This document shows positions 1 through 10,560 of a DNA stretch of 64,000 bases, piece after piece. The DNA is taken from contig NZ_CP155576.1 in assembly GCF_039693965.1 (NCBI RefSeq), positions 1,860,001 through 1,924,000 of the forward strand. The letters are read 5' to 3'. The notes beneath the pieces were generated by a model. It ran no database searches. It was given only the letters and a program-made list of their open reading frames with translations, and was not told the DNA's origin. The position numbers and the translations under genes were made by a program. Positions within the stretch are counted from its first letter, which is position 1. Each line of letters begins with the position of its first letter. Source of the stretch: Moraxella sp. K1664. GTDB taxonomy: Bacteria; Pseudomonadota; Gammaproteobacteria; Pseudomonadales; Moraxellaceae.

Positions 1-1
1 G

Positions 2-2887
2 AGTGATACTTGGATTTCGGTGGACGATGCCGAGGCAAAGGCATTTCGTAAAAGCATTGTGGAATATCTGATGACCAATCACCCCCACGATTGCCCAACG
101 TGCGAAGAGGGCGGACATTGCCATTTGCAAGACATGACCTATATGAGCGGACATAGAAAACGCCGTTACCGCTTTACCAAACGCACGCACCACAACCAAG
201 ACTTAGGGGCGTTTATCAATCATGAGATGAACCGCTGTATCGCTTGCTATCGCTGTGTGCGGTTTTATAAGGATTACGCAGGTGGCACGGATTTTGGGGT
301 GTATGCGTCAAATAACCGTGTCTATTTTGGGCGTGAAGAGAGCGGACAGTTAGAGAGCGAATTTAGCGGTAACTTGACCGAAGTTTGCCCAACGGGTGTC
401 TTTACCGACAAAACGCATTCTGACCGCTACAACCGTAAATGGGACATGCAGTACGCCCCAAGCATTTGCCATGGCTGTTCAAGCGGGTGCAACATCTCGG
501 CAGGCGAGCGTTATGGCGAACTTAGACGCATTGAAAACCGCTATAACCATGACGTAAACGGCTATTTCTTGTGCGACCGTGGGCGTTTTGGCTATGGCTA
601 TGTCAATCGTGCTGACCGCCCAACCCAGCCCTTAGAAAATGTGAACGGACAATTTGTCAAAACCAGTGCAAGCCTTGCAGTCGATAGCGTGGCGGACTTA
701 TTAAAAGGCAAAAACGTCATCGGCATTGGCTCGGCTCGGGCAAGTTTGGAGAGTAATTTTGCCCTAAAAAAACTGGTCGGAAGCGATTATTACAGCACAG
801 GCGAGCGAGCGGTTGTCAAAGACGTGGTGGACTTGGGCGTGGAGTTGTTACGCCATAAAGACGTGCATAATGTGTCTTTGGCAGAGATTGAGACGGCGGA
901 TAGCGTGTTTGTTTTGGGCGAGGATTTGACCCAAACGGCAAGCCGTGTTGCCTTGTCGGTGCGTCAAGCGTCCAAAAACAAAGCCCGTCAAATGGCAACC
1001 GCCCTAAAAACCGAGCATTGGCTTGCCGAGCCTGTCAAGCGTATCGGGCAAGAGGCGTACAGTCCCATTTATGTGGCGAGCGTGGTGGATACCAAATTAT
1101 CCGACATCGCCAAAGTGTCTGCCGTTGCTACGCCAAACGACATCGCCAAATTGGGCTTTATGGTGGGCGACATCATCAAGGGCTATGCCGATACCCTAGA
1201 TGAGATTGGCAAAAGCGAGAACGCCATTTTTGCCAAAGAACAAGAGCCAAACCTTGCGATAGATGAGAACATGGCAATGGAGTTTTTGGCTCATCATATT
1301 GCTTATGATTTGATTATGGCGAACCGTCCGCTTGTCATCACAGGCACCAGCTTGTCATCAAAGGCAATCGTACAGGCAACAGGCTATATCGCCCAAACCT
1401 TGACCGCCAAACGTGCCAAAATCGCCCATGTGGAGCGTGAATTTGTGGAAGTGCAAAACGCCAAAATCCGTGATGAAGTGGCTCGTCAATTCATTGACCC
1501 TGACAAAGATGCCAAAACGGACGGCACGCACACCACAGAGCGAGACCCCAATGAGTTTGAAAAAGAGCTGTCATCTCGCCTATTAAAGACAAATGCCCTA
1601 TATGCCGACAAAACAGGCGTGTATGTTGCCATGCCTGAGGCGAACAGCGTGGGCGTAAACTTGCTTGGTGGTCAAGCGATAGAGGAGATTTTGGCAAAAG
1701 AATTTGAGGCGGTGGTGGTGCTAGAACATGACCTAGCAAACCTTGCCCCAAGCCAATTTGACAAATTGACCGAAAAAACACTCATTGTCCTAGACCACCA
1801 GTCTTATGACTGGCACGCCAAAGCCGATATGGTGCTATCTGGTGCGTCATTTGCCGAATCAGACGGTACGCTCGTGTCTGCCGAAGGGCGTGCAGGGCGG
1901 TTTTTTGCCAGTTTTGACAAAAAATACTATGAGCCAAACAGCGAGCTAAAAGACAGTTGGCGTTGGCTACACGCTGTCGCTAATGCCTTGGCTAGCACCA
2001 ATTTGACAAATGGCAATGATGAGCCAACGTGGTATCATCTTGATGACGTTATTGATGAGCTTATCACGGATTATCCACACCTTGCCCAAATCAAAGACGT
2101 TGCCCCCGAGTCGGATTATCGCATTACAGGGCTAAAAGTCGCCCGTGAGCCACGCCGTTATTCAGGGCGGACGGTGTTACGCTCGCCCATTTCTATCCAT
2201 GAACCCATGCAACCGAAAGACTTAGACAGTGGTTTGACTTTCTCCATGGAGGGTTATGTGGGCGATAAGACTGACCCAAGCCTTATCCCATTTGCGTGGA
2301 GTGCAGGCTGGAACTCGCCCCAAGCATGGAACAAACTCCAAGACAAAGTGGGTGGACGGCTAAAAGGCGGAGATGTGGGCATTCGTCTGTTTGATGACTT
2401 GCCAAAAGTGGAGACGGTATTTGACAAAGCCGAGCTTGACAGCATGATAAGCACGAGCATTTTTGACGGTCGTGCGGTCGTTGTGCCTGTACATAATCTA
2501 TTTGCAAGCTCACGCATGGCAAGCCGTAGCCCTGTGGTGGCAAGCCAAATCAAGCCTGCCACATGGACAATCAGCGATGATGATGCCAAGCGTTGGATTA
2601 TCAAGGCAGGCGATAAGCTAACCCTTGCCCAACATGGGGTAGAGATTACCCTGCCTGTGGACGTGGTGGACTATGTGGCGGACGGCTGTATCGGCTATCC
2701 TGACGGGCTTGTGCCGTTTATGGTTGGTGTGCCGACAACCGTCAAAAAGGCGGAAACCGACACGCCTGCCTATGTGCCTGAATATCAAAAAAGCGTGGCA
2801 AATCTGGCTAATATCAAGCGTGAAAATATCTTTACGCCAAAAGCTGGATTTAATAACGCACCGTTAGCAATGCAAGTGGGGGCATAA
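2..2887 (+). CDS. nuoG: NADH-quinone oxidoreductase subunit G (5' partial)
   Basis: This is the large iron-sulfur subunit of the peripheral arm of respiratory complex I, which passes electrons from NADH towards ubiquinone. The reading frame is open from base 2, so the true start and the N-terminal [2Fe-2S] ferredoxin domain (about 75 to 80 residues) lie outside the window. The GTG at 20 is internal. Visible ligands are the His-Cys3 set HPHDCPTCEEGGHC for cluster N5, CIACYRC for the next [4Fe-4S] cluster, and CHGCSSGC plus the cysteine of YFLCDRG for the N7 cluster, followed by a molybdopterin-oxidoreductase-like domain without an obvious cofactor role. With its missing start it would exceed 1000 residues, longer than the 908 of E. 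coli; the extra length is in the C-terminal half. nuoH follows directly. Confidence 0.97.
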   Translation, partial: SDTWISVDDAEAKAFRKSIVEYLMTNHPHDCPTCEEGGHCHLQDMTYMSGHRKRRYRFTKRTHHNQDLGAFINHEMNRCIACYRCVRFYKDYAGGTDFGVYASNNRVYFGREESGQLESEFSGNLTEVCPTGVFTDKTHSDRYNRKWDMQYAPSICHGCSSGCNISAGERYGELRRIENRYNHDVNGYFLCDRGRFGYGYVNRADRPTQPLENVNGQFVKTSASLAVDSVADLLKGKNVIGIGSARASLESNFALKKLVGSDYYSTGERAVVKDVVDLGVELLRHKDVHNVSLAEIETADSVFVLGEDLTQTASRVALSVRQASKNKARQMATALKTEHWLAEPVKRIGQEAYSPIYVASVVDTKLSDIAKVSAVATPNDIAKLGFMVGDIIKGYADTLDEIGKSENAIFAKEQEPNLAIDENMAMEFLAHHIAYDLIMANRPLVITGTSLSSKAIVQATGYIAQTLTAKRAKIAHVEREFVEVQNAKIRDEVARQFIDPDKDAKTDGTHTTERDPNEFEKELSSRLLKTNALYADKTGVYVAMPEANSVGVNLLGGQAIEEILAKEFEAVVVLEHDLANLAPSQFDKLTEKTLIVLDHQSYDWHAKADMVLSGASFAESDGTLVSAEGRAGRFFASFDKKYYEPNSELKDSWRWLHAVANALASTNLTNGNDEPTWYHLDDVIDELITDYPHLAQIKDVAPESDYRITGLKVAREPRRYSGRTVLRSPISIHEPMQPKDLDSGLTFSMEGYVGDKTDPSLIPFAWSAGWNSPQAWNKLQDKVGGRLKGGDVGIRLFDDLPKVETVFDKAELDSMISTSIFDGRAVVVPVHNLFASSRMASRSPVVASQIKPATWTISDDDAKRWIIKAGDKLTLAQHGVEITLPVDVVDYVADGCIGYPDGLVPFMVGVPTTVKKAETDTPAYVPEYQKSVANLANIKRENIFTPKAGFNNAPLAMQVGA

Positions 2888-3916
2888 ATGAGTATTCGTG
2901 TGATTCCTGATGTGCCGTCATGGCTTGGCGGTTTGTCCTTTGAGTGGTGGTCGCTTATTTTTATGACCGCCCAGACCTTGATTATCTTTTTGGGGCTTGT
3001 CATCACGGCAGCACTCATGATTGTCTATGAACGGCGTATGCTTGCCCTGTGGCAAGACCGCTATGGCCCAAACCGTGTGGGCTGGCAAGGGTCGCTACAA
3101 CTGGTGGCGGATATGCTAAAAATCTTTTTTAAAGAAGACTGGACACCCAATTTTGCCGACAAACGCCTATTTACGCTCGCCCCTGCCATTGCCATGTTTA
3201 CCGCGTTGGCAAGTTTTGCCATTATTCCGCTATCGCCCACGCTTGGGGCGGCAGATTGGAACATTGGCATTTTGTTCTTTTTTGCCATGGCAGGGCTTGC
3301 TGTATATGCCGTCATGTTTGGCGGTTGGGCAAGTGCCAATAAGTTCTCGCTCTTAGGCGGACTGCGTTCGGCAGCTCAGACGATTAGCTATGAAGTGTTT
3401 TTGGGCTTATCGCTCATGGGCGTGGTGGCTATGGCAGGCTCGTTTAATTTGCGTGAGATTGTAGAAGCCCAAACAACGGTGTGGAACGTCATTCCGCAGT
3501 TTTTGGGCTTTTTGACCTTTGTGGTGGCAGGGGTTGCCGTTACGCACCGACACCCCTTTGATCAACCCGAAGCCGAGCAAGAGCTTGCCGAGGGGTATCA
3601 TGTGGAATACTCGGGCATGAAATTTGGTATGTTCTTTATTGGCGAGTATGTCAATGTGGTGGTGATTAGTGCTTTGATGACGTGCTTGTTTTTTGGTGGG
3701 TGGCTTGCTCCTTTTAACCTAAACATACCCTTTGTTCCGCCTGTGTTTTGGTTTTTGATTAAGACCTTGTTTTTTATGACCTTATTTGTGCTGGCTCGTG
3801 GCTCGCTCATGCGTCCACGTTATGACCAAGTGATGAATTTTGGTTGGAAAGTGTGTTTGCCTGTAACCTTGGTAAACCTATTGGCGACTGCTTTTGTGAT
3901 TTTGATGGTGAATTAA
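2888..3916 (+). CDS. nuoH: NADH-quinone oxidoreductase subunit H
   Basis: NuoH is the membrane subunit that joins the peripheral arm to the proton-pumping arm of complex I and forms part of the quinone chamber. The 342-residue product has about eight hydrophobic segments and the conserved quinone-site loop with GPNRVG near residue 60 and [24 protein letters not shown] near residue 220, rich in acidic residues as in the family. The ATG follows the nuoG stop with no gap, which implies translational coupling. Length is close to the usual 325 to 345 residues. Confidence 0.97.
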   Translation: MSIRVIPDVPSWLGGLSFEWWSLIFMTAQTLIIFLGLVITAALMIVYERRMLALWQDRYGPNRVGWQGSLQLVADMLKIFFKEDWTPNFADKRLFTLAPAIAMFTALASFAIIPLSPTLGAADWNIGILFFFAMAGLAVYAVMFGGWASANKFSLLGGLRSAAQTISYEVFLGLSLMGVVAMAGSFNLREIVEAQTTVWNVIPQFLGFLTFVVAGVAVTHRHPFDQPEAEQELAEGYHVEYSGMKFGMFFIGEYVNVVVISALMTCLFFGGWLAPFNLNIPFVPPVFWFLIKTLFFMTLFVLARGSLMRPRYDQVMNFGWKVCLPVTLVNLLATAFVILMVN

Positions 3917-4465
3917 ATGTTTGCAACTTTAAAAAATACGGCGGTGGGCATTTTTACCATTGTACGCTCTATGTGGATGGTAAATTCTCATGCCTTGCGT
4001 CCACGAGACACGATTTTGTACCCCGAACAGCCTGTGCCTGTACCGCCCCGTTTTCGTGGGCGGATTGTGCTGACCCGAGACCCTGACGGCGATGAACGCT
4101 GTGTGGCGTGCAACCTATGTGCGGTGGCGTGTCCTGTAGGGTGTATTAGCCTACAAAAGGCGGAGCGTGAAGACGGTCGTTGGTATCCTGAATTTTTTCG
4201 TATCAATTTTAGCCGTTGTGTGTTTTGTGGCATGTGCGAAGAAGCGTGTCCGACTACCGCCATTCAGCTGACCCCTGATTTTGAATTGGGCGAATACAAT
4301 CGCCAAAATCTGGTCTATGAAAAAGAGCATTTGCTCATTAGTGGCGTGGGCAAATACCCAGAGTATAACTATTATCGAGTAACAGGCATGGCAACGGATG
4401 ATAAGCCCAAAGGGTCGCATGAGCGTGAAGCAGAGCCTGTCAATGTACGGAGTTTGTTGCCATGA
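3917..4465 (+). CDS. nuoI: NADH-quinone oxidoreductase subunit I
   Basis: NuoI is the ferredoxin-like subunit carrying clusters N6a and N6b, which hand electrons to N2 close to the quinone site. Two typical 2x[4Fe-4S] motifs are present: [15 protein letters not shown] and [14 protein letters not shown]. The ATG directly abuts the nuoH stop codon, and the last four bases overlap the nuoJ start. The 182-residue length matches the E. coli protein (180). Confidence 0.97.
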   Translation: MFATLKNTAVGIFTIVRSMWMVNSHALRPRDTILYPEQPVPVPPRFRGRIVLTRDPDGDERCVACNLCAVACPVGCISLQKAEREDGRWYPEFFRINFSRCVFCGMCEEACPTTAIQLTPDFELGEYNRQNLVYEKEHLLISGVGKYPEYNYYRVTGMATDDKPKGSHEREAEPVNVRSLLP

Positions 4466-5094
4466 TTGATGTGTTAAAAGGGTTTTTGGCAAATGGCGAT
4501 GCGGTGGGCTTTTATGCCTTGTCGCTGGTGGCGATTTGGGCAAGCCTAAGGGTGGTTACGCACGCCAATCCCGTCCATGCCATTTTGTCCATGATAGTAA
4601 GCCTACTTGCGGTGGCGGGGATTTTCTTTATCATTGGAGCCCCATTTGCAGGCGTGCTTGAAATGATTGTCTATGCTGGGGCGATTTTGGTGCTGTTTGT
4701 GTTTGTCATTATGATGTTAAATCTTGGCACGGACACCACAGAAGAAAAGACGTGGCTGACTGCCAATGCGTGGGCGATGCCTGTGTGTCTTATGATGATT
4801 GTTGGGGCGGTGCTGATTGGTTTTATTGGCTATGGTACAGACCAATCCATACAGCTACAAAGCGATACCATCTCTGCCAAAGATGTGGGTGTACGCTTAT
4901 TTACAGGGTATGTGTTGCTTGTGGAGGTGGCGGCATTTTTGCTTTTGGGGGCATTGGTTGCGGCATATCATTTGGGTAAAAAAGCACTTGATGATGAAAA
5001 CATCAGCCACAGCCAAACATGCCCTGACATCGTCTCTAATACATGGACAAATCAAGACAAAGAGCAACAGGAGAGAGCCGATGCAAAATTATAA
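4462..5094 (+). CDS. nuoJ: NADH-quinone oxidoreductase subunit J
   Basis: NuoJ is a small membrane subunit of complex I with five predicted transmembrane helices; the third contains the flexible region around [19 protein letters not shown], which is diagnostic. The start overlaps the nuoI stop by four bases (ATGA). At 210 residues it is slightly longer than the E. coli protein (184), through a hydrophilic tail after the last helix. The end overlaps the nuoK start by 14 bases. Confidence 0.96.
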   Translation: MIDVLKGFLANGDAVGFYALSLVAIWASLRVVTHANPVHAILSMIVSLLAVAGIFFIIGAPFAGVLEMIVYAGAILVLFVFVIMMLNLGTDTTEEKTWLTANAWAMPVCLMMIVGAVLIGFIGYGTDQSIQLQSDTISAKDVGVRLFTGYVLLVEVAAFLLLGALVAAYHLGKKALDDENISHSQTCPDIVSNTWTNQDKEQQERADAKL

Positions 5095-5455
5095 TGTAGA
5101 TACTCTAAATGCCCCCTTTGCCCATGAAGTCGCCAAATTGGCATCTGATATGGGCGTGCCTGCTCATCATGGGCTGATTTTGGCTGCCATTTTGTTTGTT
5201 ATTGGGCTGGCTGGCGTCATGGCAAGACGCAATGTGTTGTTCATGCTCATGAGTTTGGAGATTATGATGAACTCAGCTGCTCTTGCCTTTGTGGTGGGGG
5301 GTAACATGTGGGGCAAGGCAGATGGGCAGGTTATGTTTGTGTTTATTTTGACGCTGGCAGCGGCAGAGGCGGCGATTGGGCTTGCCATGCTTTTGCAATT
5401 TTATCATCGTTTTAGAAGTCTTGATGTCAATCACGCCAGTGAATTAAAGGGGTAG
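5081..5455 (+). CDS. nuoK: NADH-quinone oxidoreductase subunit K
   Basis: NuoK is an MrpC-like membrane subunit with three helices. The two buried glutamates needed for proton translocation are visible at about residues 60 (LMSLEIMMN) and 96 (LAAAEAAIG). The family core begins at [11 protein letters not shown], near residue 29. I chose the ATG at 5081, inside the end of nuoJ, because it is preceded by an AGGAGAG ribosome-binding site. This gives 124 residues, a leader of about 25 residues beyond the 100-residue E. coli protein. A longer in-frame extension upstream only reads through nuoJ. Confidence 0.93.
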   Translation: MQNYNVDTLNAPFAHEVAKLASDMGVPAHHGLILAAILFVIGLAGVMARRNVLFMLMSLEIMMNSAALAFVVGGNMWGKADGQVMFVFILTLAAAEAAIGLAMLLQFYHRFRSLDVNHASELKG

Positions 5456-5461
5456 GGTGGT

Positions 5462-7315
5462 ATGAATTTGTTAGCATTGACCTTTATTTTCCCTTTAATT
5501 GGATTTTTGATATTGACCATGGGGCAAGGCAGAATTGGCGAAAAACCTGCTACCATCATTGGGGTGGGGGCGATGGGGCTGTCGGCTGTGTGTGCCTTTG
5601 TCAGTATTTTTGGGTTTTTGACAAAAGGGCAACAGGCGATGTCTGTGCCACTTTGGACATGGCTGTCGGTGGGCGATTTTGCCCCTAAATTTGGGCTGTA
5701 TCTTGATGGATTGTCTGTTACCATGATGGGCGTGATTACAGGCGTGGGCTTTTTGATTCATCTGTTTGCCAGTTGGTACATGAAAGGTGAGGCAGGATTT
5801 GCCCGTTTTTTTAGTTATCTGAATTTATTTGTGGCAAGCATGCTCATGCTTGTGCTTGCTGATAACCTTTTGCTCGTGTATTTGGGCTGGGAGGGTGTGG
5901 GCATTTGCTCATATTTGTTAATTGGCTTTTATTATCAAAACCGAGCCAATGGGCGGGCAGCGATAAAGGCATTTACTGTAACCCGTGTGGGCGATGTGTT
6001 TTTGGCGATTGGGCTGTTTTTACTGTTTGTTGTATTTGGTACGCTTGATATGACCGCCATCAATGCCAAAGCAGATGCCATGTTTGCTGTTAATGACCCC
6101 ATGCTACTGCTCATCGTGGCAATGCTTATCGGTGGGGCGTTTGGTAAATCGGCTCAAATTCCTTTGCATACTTGGCTTGCCGATGCCATGGCGGGCCCGA
6201 CACCTGTGTCGGCTCTGATTCACGCTGCCACCATGGTAACGGCAGGGGTGTATCTGATTGCTCGTATGCACCCGCTGTTTGTGCTGACCCCTGAAATGCT
6301 CCTATATTGGGTGGGGGGTATCGGTGCGTTGTCCATGCTTGTGGCGAGCTTTTGTGCGTTGGCACAGACCGACATCAAGCGTGTGCTTGCTTACTCTACC
6401 ATGAGCCAGCTTGGTTATATGTTCATCGCTTTGGGCGTGGGGGCGTGGCAGGTGGCGATTTTTCACTTGATGACGCACGCATTTTTTAAGGCGTTATTAT
6501 TCCTAGCCAGTGGGGCGGTGATTATTTCCACTCATCATGAGCAAAATATCTTTAAGATGGGTGGTCTGCGTCATAAAATTCCCCTTGTGTTTTGGTCATT
6601 TGTGGCAGGTGGTGGGGCGTTGGTTGCCTTGCCTTTTGTAACGGTTGGCTTTTATTCCAAAGAAGCGATTTTGTGGGAGACTTATGCCACAGGACACATG
6701 AGTCTGTTTTGGGCGGGCGTGTTTGGGGCGTTTTTGACGGCTGTTTATACTTTCCGTTTGATTTATCTTGTGTTCTTTGGAGAGCAAAAAACGCATGGTG
6801 AGCCTTTAAAAGGAATAAGTTACGCCTTGCCTTTGATGGTGCTACTTGTGCTATCGACAGGGATTGGGGCGTGGATTCACCCGCCTTTGGCAAATGTCCT
6901 GCCAGCGAGCGTGGGTAGCACCCTAACAGACGGCAAGCATACTGCTGAGATTATCGCGGTGGGCGTAACCGCACTTGGCTTGGCGATGGCGTACTTTTTG
7001 TATGTGCTTGACAAGGGTAAGATTTTGACAAAATGGACAAATTCTGCCTTTGGTGGGGCGTGTACTTATTGGTGCTATCACGGGCTGGGCTTTGATGCTC
7101 TTTATGATATTGTATTTGTTAAGCCGTTTTTGGCAATTTGCAAATTCCTAAAAAAAGACCCTGTGGACAAGCTGTGGCATATCCTGCCCTTTGGGGTCAA
7201 ACTTGGCAACAAGCTGTTGGTAAAAACCCAAACAGGGCGACTTGGCACGCACGCTGTGAGCTTTGGCGTGGGGCTTGCTGTGGTACTAATCTTGGCAATG
7301 ATGATGGTGGTATAA
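5462..7315 (+). CDS. nuoL: NADH-quinone oxidoreductase subunit L
   Basis: NuoL is the distal antiporter-like proton-pumping subunit of complex I, with about 16 helices and the long lateral helix at the C-terminus. The key residues fall at the same numbers as in E. coli: Glu144 in LGWEGVGICSYLLIG and Lys229 in FGKSAQIPLHTWLADAM. The 617-residue length is normal (613 in E. coli). It lies six bases after nuoK and one base before nuoM, so it is clearly in the operon. Confidence 0.97.
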   Translation: MNLLALTFIFPLIGFLILTMGQGRIGEKPATIIGVGAMGLSAVCAFVSIFGFLTKGQQAMSVPLWTWLSVGDFAPKFGLYLDGLSVTMMGVITGVGFLIHLFASWYMKGEAGFARFFSYLNLFVASMLMLVLADNLLLVYLGWEGVGICSYLLIGFYYQNRANGRAAIKAFTVTRVGDVFLAIGLFLLFVVFGTLDMTAINAKADAMFAVNDPMLLLIVAMLIGGAFGKSAQIPLHTWLADAMAGPTPVSALIHAATMVTAGVYLIARMHPLFVLTPEMLLYWVGGIGALSMLVASFCALAQTDIKRVLAYSTMSQLGYMFIALGVGAWQVAIFHLMTHAFFKALLFLASGAVIISTHHEQNIFKMGGLRHKIPLVFWSFVAGGGALVALPFVTVGFYSKEAILWETYATGHMSLFWAGVFGAFLTAVYTFRLIYLVFFGEQKTHGEPLKGISYALPLMVLLVLSTGIGAWIHPPLANVLPASVGSTLTDGKHTAEIIAVGVTALGLAMAYFLYVLDKGKILTKWTNSAFGGACTYWCYHGLGFDALYDIVFVKPFLAICKFLKKDPVDKLWHILPFGVKLGNKLLVKTQTGRLGTHAVSFGVGLAVVLILAMMMVV

Positions 7316-7316
7316 G

Positions 7317-8993
7317 ATGATAGAGCAAACATGGCTTTTGCCAAGTCTAATTGCAATCCCGTTGATTGCAGGATTTTTGTGTTGGTTATTTGAAAAAAAG
7401 GACGCACGACTGCCCAGATGGGTGGCACTTATTGGCATGACATTGACCTTTGTGCTGTCGCTCGTGCTGTATGCCAAAGGCGACTTTGGGGTGTTAAATG
7501 CCAGCACCGACAGCAGTCTGCCTTGGGCGGCAACCTTTGAAGTGCCTTGGATACCTGCCTTTGGTATCAAATTCGCCTTGGCGATGGACGGCTTGTCTTT
7601 ACTCATGATTGTCTTGACGGCATTTTTGGGTATCATGGCGGTGGGCTGTTCGTGGGGCGAGATTAAGCACCGTGTGGGATTTTTTCACCTAAACCTACTG
7701 TGGTCGTTGGGCGGTGTCATCGGTGTCTTTTTGGCGATTGATTTGTTTTTGTTTTTCTTTTTTTGGGAAATGATGCTGCTGCCCATCTACTTTTTGATTG
7801 CCCTATGGGGGCATGATGTGCGTGATACTAATGGCAATATCATCAAGCCAAAATCGGCTGCCGCCACCAAGTTTTTTATTTATACCCAAGCGTCTGGGCT
7901 TATCATGTTCATTGGTATCAGTATGCTTGTGCTTATCAATTTTGCCCAAAAAGGCGTGCTAAGTTTTCATTATGAAGACCTGCTTGGTACGTATCTTGGC
8001 AAATATGAATACCTGATTATGCTGTGCTTTTTTGTGGGCTTTGCGGTCAAATTGCCTGTTTTTCCATTACACGGCTGGCTACCTGATGCCCATGCCCAAG
8101 CCCCAACGGCAGGTTCGGTGGACTTGGCAGGGATTTTGATTAAGACGGCGGCGTTTGGTTTGCTTCGCTTTGTGATTCCGCTTTTTCCAAATGCGTCTGC
8201 CGAGTTTGCTCCCATTGCCATCACGCTTGGCATGATTGGGGTGTTTTATGGGGCGTTTTTGGCGTTTGCCCAGACCGATATCAAGCGACTGCTCGCTTAT
8301 ACCAGTGTGTCGCATATGGGTTTTGTCGTGCTTGCCATTTATGCTGGCACACTGGTATCGTTGCAAGGTTTGATGGTGCAAATGCTTGCTCACGGTTTAT
8401 CAAGTGCAGCACTGTTTATTATGGCAGGTCAAATTTATGAGCGTTTGCACACTCGTGATATGACGGTCATGGGTGGTATGTGGGGACAGTTTCGCCGCCT
8501 TGCTCCGTTTATGATGTTCTTTTGTGCCGCCCTTTTGGGTATCCCTGGTACGGGCAACTTCATTGGCGAGATTTTGATTTTGATGGGGTCGTTCAAGGCG
8601 TATCCTGTCATCAGCGTGCTATTGACCGTGAGTTTTGTGTGGGCGGGGCTGTATGCACTGATTTTGATTCACAAGGCGTTGTTTGGCGACAACACCACGC
8701 CCCATCTGCACGCCTTATACAAGGCAAAAGACGACACCGCCAAGCCTTTGCGTGATTTGGGCAGGCGAGAGCTGTCTTTGCTTGGTGTGCTTGTGGTAGG
8801 GCTTGTTTGGCTTGGGCTGTATCCACAACCCGTCCTAAACAAATCCGAGCAAGCAATGAGCTATATCAGCACCAAAATGCCCGATAGATATTCGGACGTG
8901 GATACCGCCATTGCAGGGCTAAAAGGCAATCAAAAGCCCATCTCGCCAGAAATTGTGCCGCAAGTCATTGAAATTAACCAAGGGGGCAACTAA
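7317..8993 (+). CDS. nuoM: NADH-quinone oxidoreductase subunit M
   Basis: NuoM is the middle antiporter-like proton pump of complex I. The conserved glutamate is in FFFFWEMMLLPIYFL (about residue 151) and the conserved lysine is in VKLPVFPLHGWLPDAHAQAP. Length is 558 residues against 509 in E. coli; the extra residues are mainly at the C-terminal end after helix 14. Its TAA overlaps the nuoN start (TAATG), a typical coupling arrangement. Confidence 0.97.
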   Translation: MIEQTWLLPSLIAIPLIAGFLCWLFEKKDARLPRWVALIGMTLTFVLSLVLYAKGDFGVLNASTDSSLPWAATFEVPWIPAFGIKFALAMDGLSLLMIVLTAFLGIMAVGCSWGEIKHRVGFFHLNLLWSLGGVIGVFLAIDLFLFFFFWEMMLLPIYFLIALWGHDVRDTNGNIIKPKSAAATKFFIYTQASGLIMFIGISMLVLINFAQKGVLSFHYEDLLGTYLGKYEYLIMLCFFVGFAVKLPVFPLHGWLPDAHAQAPTAGSVDLAGILIKTAAFGLLRFVIPLFPNASAEFAPIAITLGMIGVFYGAFLAFAQTDIKRLLAYTSVSHMGFVVLAIYAGTLVSLQGLMVQMLAHGLSSAALFIMAGQIYERLHTRDMTVMGGMWGQFRRLAPFMMFFCAALLGIPGTGNFIGEILILMGSFKAYPVISVLLTVSFVWAGLYALILIHKALFGDNTTPHLHALYKAKDDTAKPLRDLGRRELSLLGVLVVGLVWLGLYPQPVLNKSEQAMSYISTKMPDRYSDVDTAIAGLKGNQKPISPEIVPQVIEINQGGN

Positions 8994-10504
8994 TGAGTGT
9001 ATCTATTGAGTTTTCGTCTTTGCTCCCGTTGCTCCCTGCCATGATATTGGGCGTGGCGGTGCTTGTGGTCATGCTTACTATCGCCATCAAACGCTCACAC
9101 AGTCTGATTGTTGGCTTGACTGCCCTTGGACTAAATGGGGCGTTGGCGGTGCTACTGTTGCAGTTTTTTGAAAAATTGCCCACTCATGTCAATCGGGGCG
9201 ATGTCATGGGGCTGTTTTTGGTGGACGGCTTTGCCTTGTTTAATAGCCTTATCATCATCGTTTCGGCTTTGGCGTGTGTTACGTTATCGTATCGCTATTT
9301 TCAAAGTTTTAATAACAACAAAGAAGAGCTGTATCTGCTTCTTTTGACAAGTACGCTTGGGGCGGTTTTGATGACATCGGCTCATCATTTTGCTTCTTTC
9401 TTTGTGTCATTGGAGCTTTTGTCTGTGCCTATGTATGGTATGCTAAGTTTTGCTTACCTAAAACAAAAGTCCTTAGAATCGGGGCTAAAATACCTGATTT
9501 TATCGGCCACTGCTTCGGCGACTTTACTCATGGGTATGGCACTGATTTTTGCAGCAACAGGTGAGCTTGGCTTTACCCATCTTGGAGAGGCTTTGATGGC
9601 AGGTTTTGGGATACTGCCTTTGTTTGTGGTTGGGGCGGTCATGATGGTGGCAGCGGTTGCTTTTAAGTTATCGCTTGCGCCATTTCATGCGTGGGCAGGC
9701 GATGTCTATCAAGGTTCTCCTGCCCCTGTTACGGCATTTTTGGCAAGCGTGGGCAAGGTGGCGGTGGTTGCCCTTACCGTGCGTTTTTTGCTGACGAGTG
9801 CAGCTCCTGCCATATCAGCTATTGATGCGATATTGGTTGCCATTGTTGGGGTGTCTATCATGGCAGGGAACTTGCTTGCTCTGACTCAAACCAACCTAAA
9901 ACGCCTGCTTGCGTTCTCATCTGTGGCACATATGGGTTATGTGCTGATTCCTCTCATCGCCACAGGGGCAACGGCAGATGCTGACAGTGTGATCAGTATG
10001 TATGTGCTTATCTATGCCTTATCCTCTGTTGGGGCATTTGGGGTGATTGTGCTGATGACAGGAGCGTACGGTGAAACCGACCGCAATAGAGCAACCCAAG
10101 AGATAGAAGATGAAGCGGACAGCATGGCGGTTTATCAAGGGTTGTTTTGGCGAAGACCTGTGCTGACAGCGGTTTTGACGGTGATGATTCTGTCCATGGC
10201 AGGCATGCCACTTACCGCAGGATTTATCACCAAAATGCAGGTGCTGTTCGCTGCCGTTCAAGGTGGGCGATTTGAACTTGCCTTTATGGTGGTTTTGGGC
10301 AGTGCCATCGGACTTTATTATTATCTAAAAGTGCTGCTTATCATGTTCAAACGCCCAATGACCATCGTGCCTTTTGATGTACCCAATGATTGGCGTGTTA
10401 AGGCAGGGGGGCTTGTACTGATTCTTATCACGGCATTTATTTTTGTGATGGGGATTTTGCCAAACACGCTCTTTAAAATGGCAATTTTGGCAATTTTGGG
10501 GTAA
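8993..10504 (+). CDS. nuoN: NADH-quinone oxidoreductase subunit N
   Basis: NuoN is the antiporter-like proton-pumping subunit next to NuoK and the last gene of the operon. It has about 14 predicted helices; the family signature FKLSLAPFHAWAGDVYQGSPAPVTAFL with the channel lysine is present near residue 223, and LLALTQTNLKRLLAFSSVAHMGY follows. Length 503 residues is close to E. coli NuoN (485). The operon's intrinsic terminator just downstream has been split by an insertion sequence. Confidence 0.97.
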   Translation: MSVSIEFSSLLPLLPAMILGVAVLVVMLTIAIKRSHSLIVGLTALGLNGALAVLLLQFFEKLPTHVNRGDVMGLFLVDGFALFNSLIIIVSALACVTLSYRYFQSFNNNKEELYLLLLTSTLGAVLMTSAHHFASFFVSLELLSVPMYGMLSFAYLKQKSLESGLKYLILSATASATLLMGMALIFAATGELGFTHLGEALMAGFGILPLFVVGAVMMVAAVAFKLSLAPFHAWAGDVYQGSPAPVTAFLASVGKVAVVALTVRFLLTSAAPAISAIDAILVAIVGVSIMAGNLLALTQTNLKRLLAFSSVAHMGYVLIPLIATGATADADSVISMYVLIYALSSVGAFGVIVLMTGAYGETDRNRATQEIEDEADSMAVYQGLFWRRPVLTAVLTVMILSMAGMPLTAGFITKMQVLFAAVQGGRFELAFMVVLGSAIGLYYYLKVLLIMFKRPMTIVPFDVPNDWRVKAGGLVLILITAFIFVMGILPNTLFKMAILAILG

Positions 10505-10560
10505 ATAAAAACAAGCACTTAGTTGAACCGACCCCCAAATCTTAGACATAAGATTAAAGG

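Noticed and set aside
1018-1203. Short reading frames on both strands inside the nuo genes and other long genes
   Set aside because: They lie within well-supported genes in other frames and resemble no protein family.
10507-10518. Uptake signal sequences for natural transformation
   Set aside because: I did not find a frequently repeated 9-12 base motif resembling Neisseria DUS or Pasteurellaceae USS, although comEC is present.
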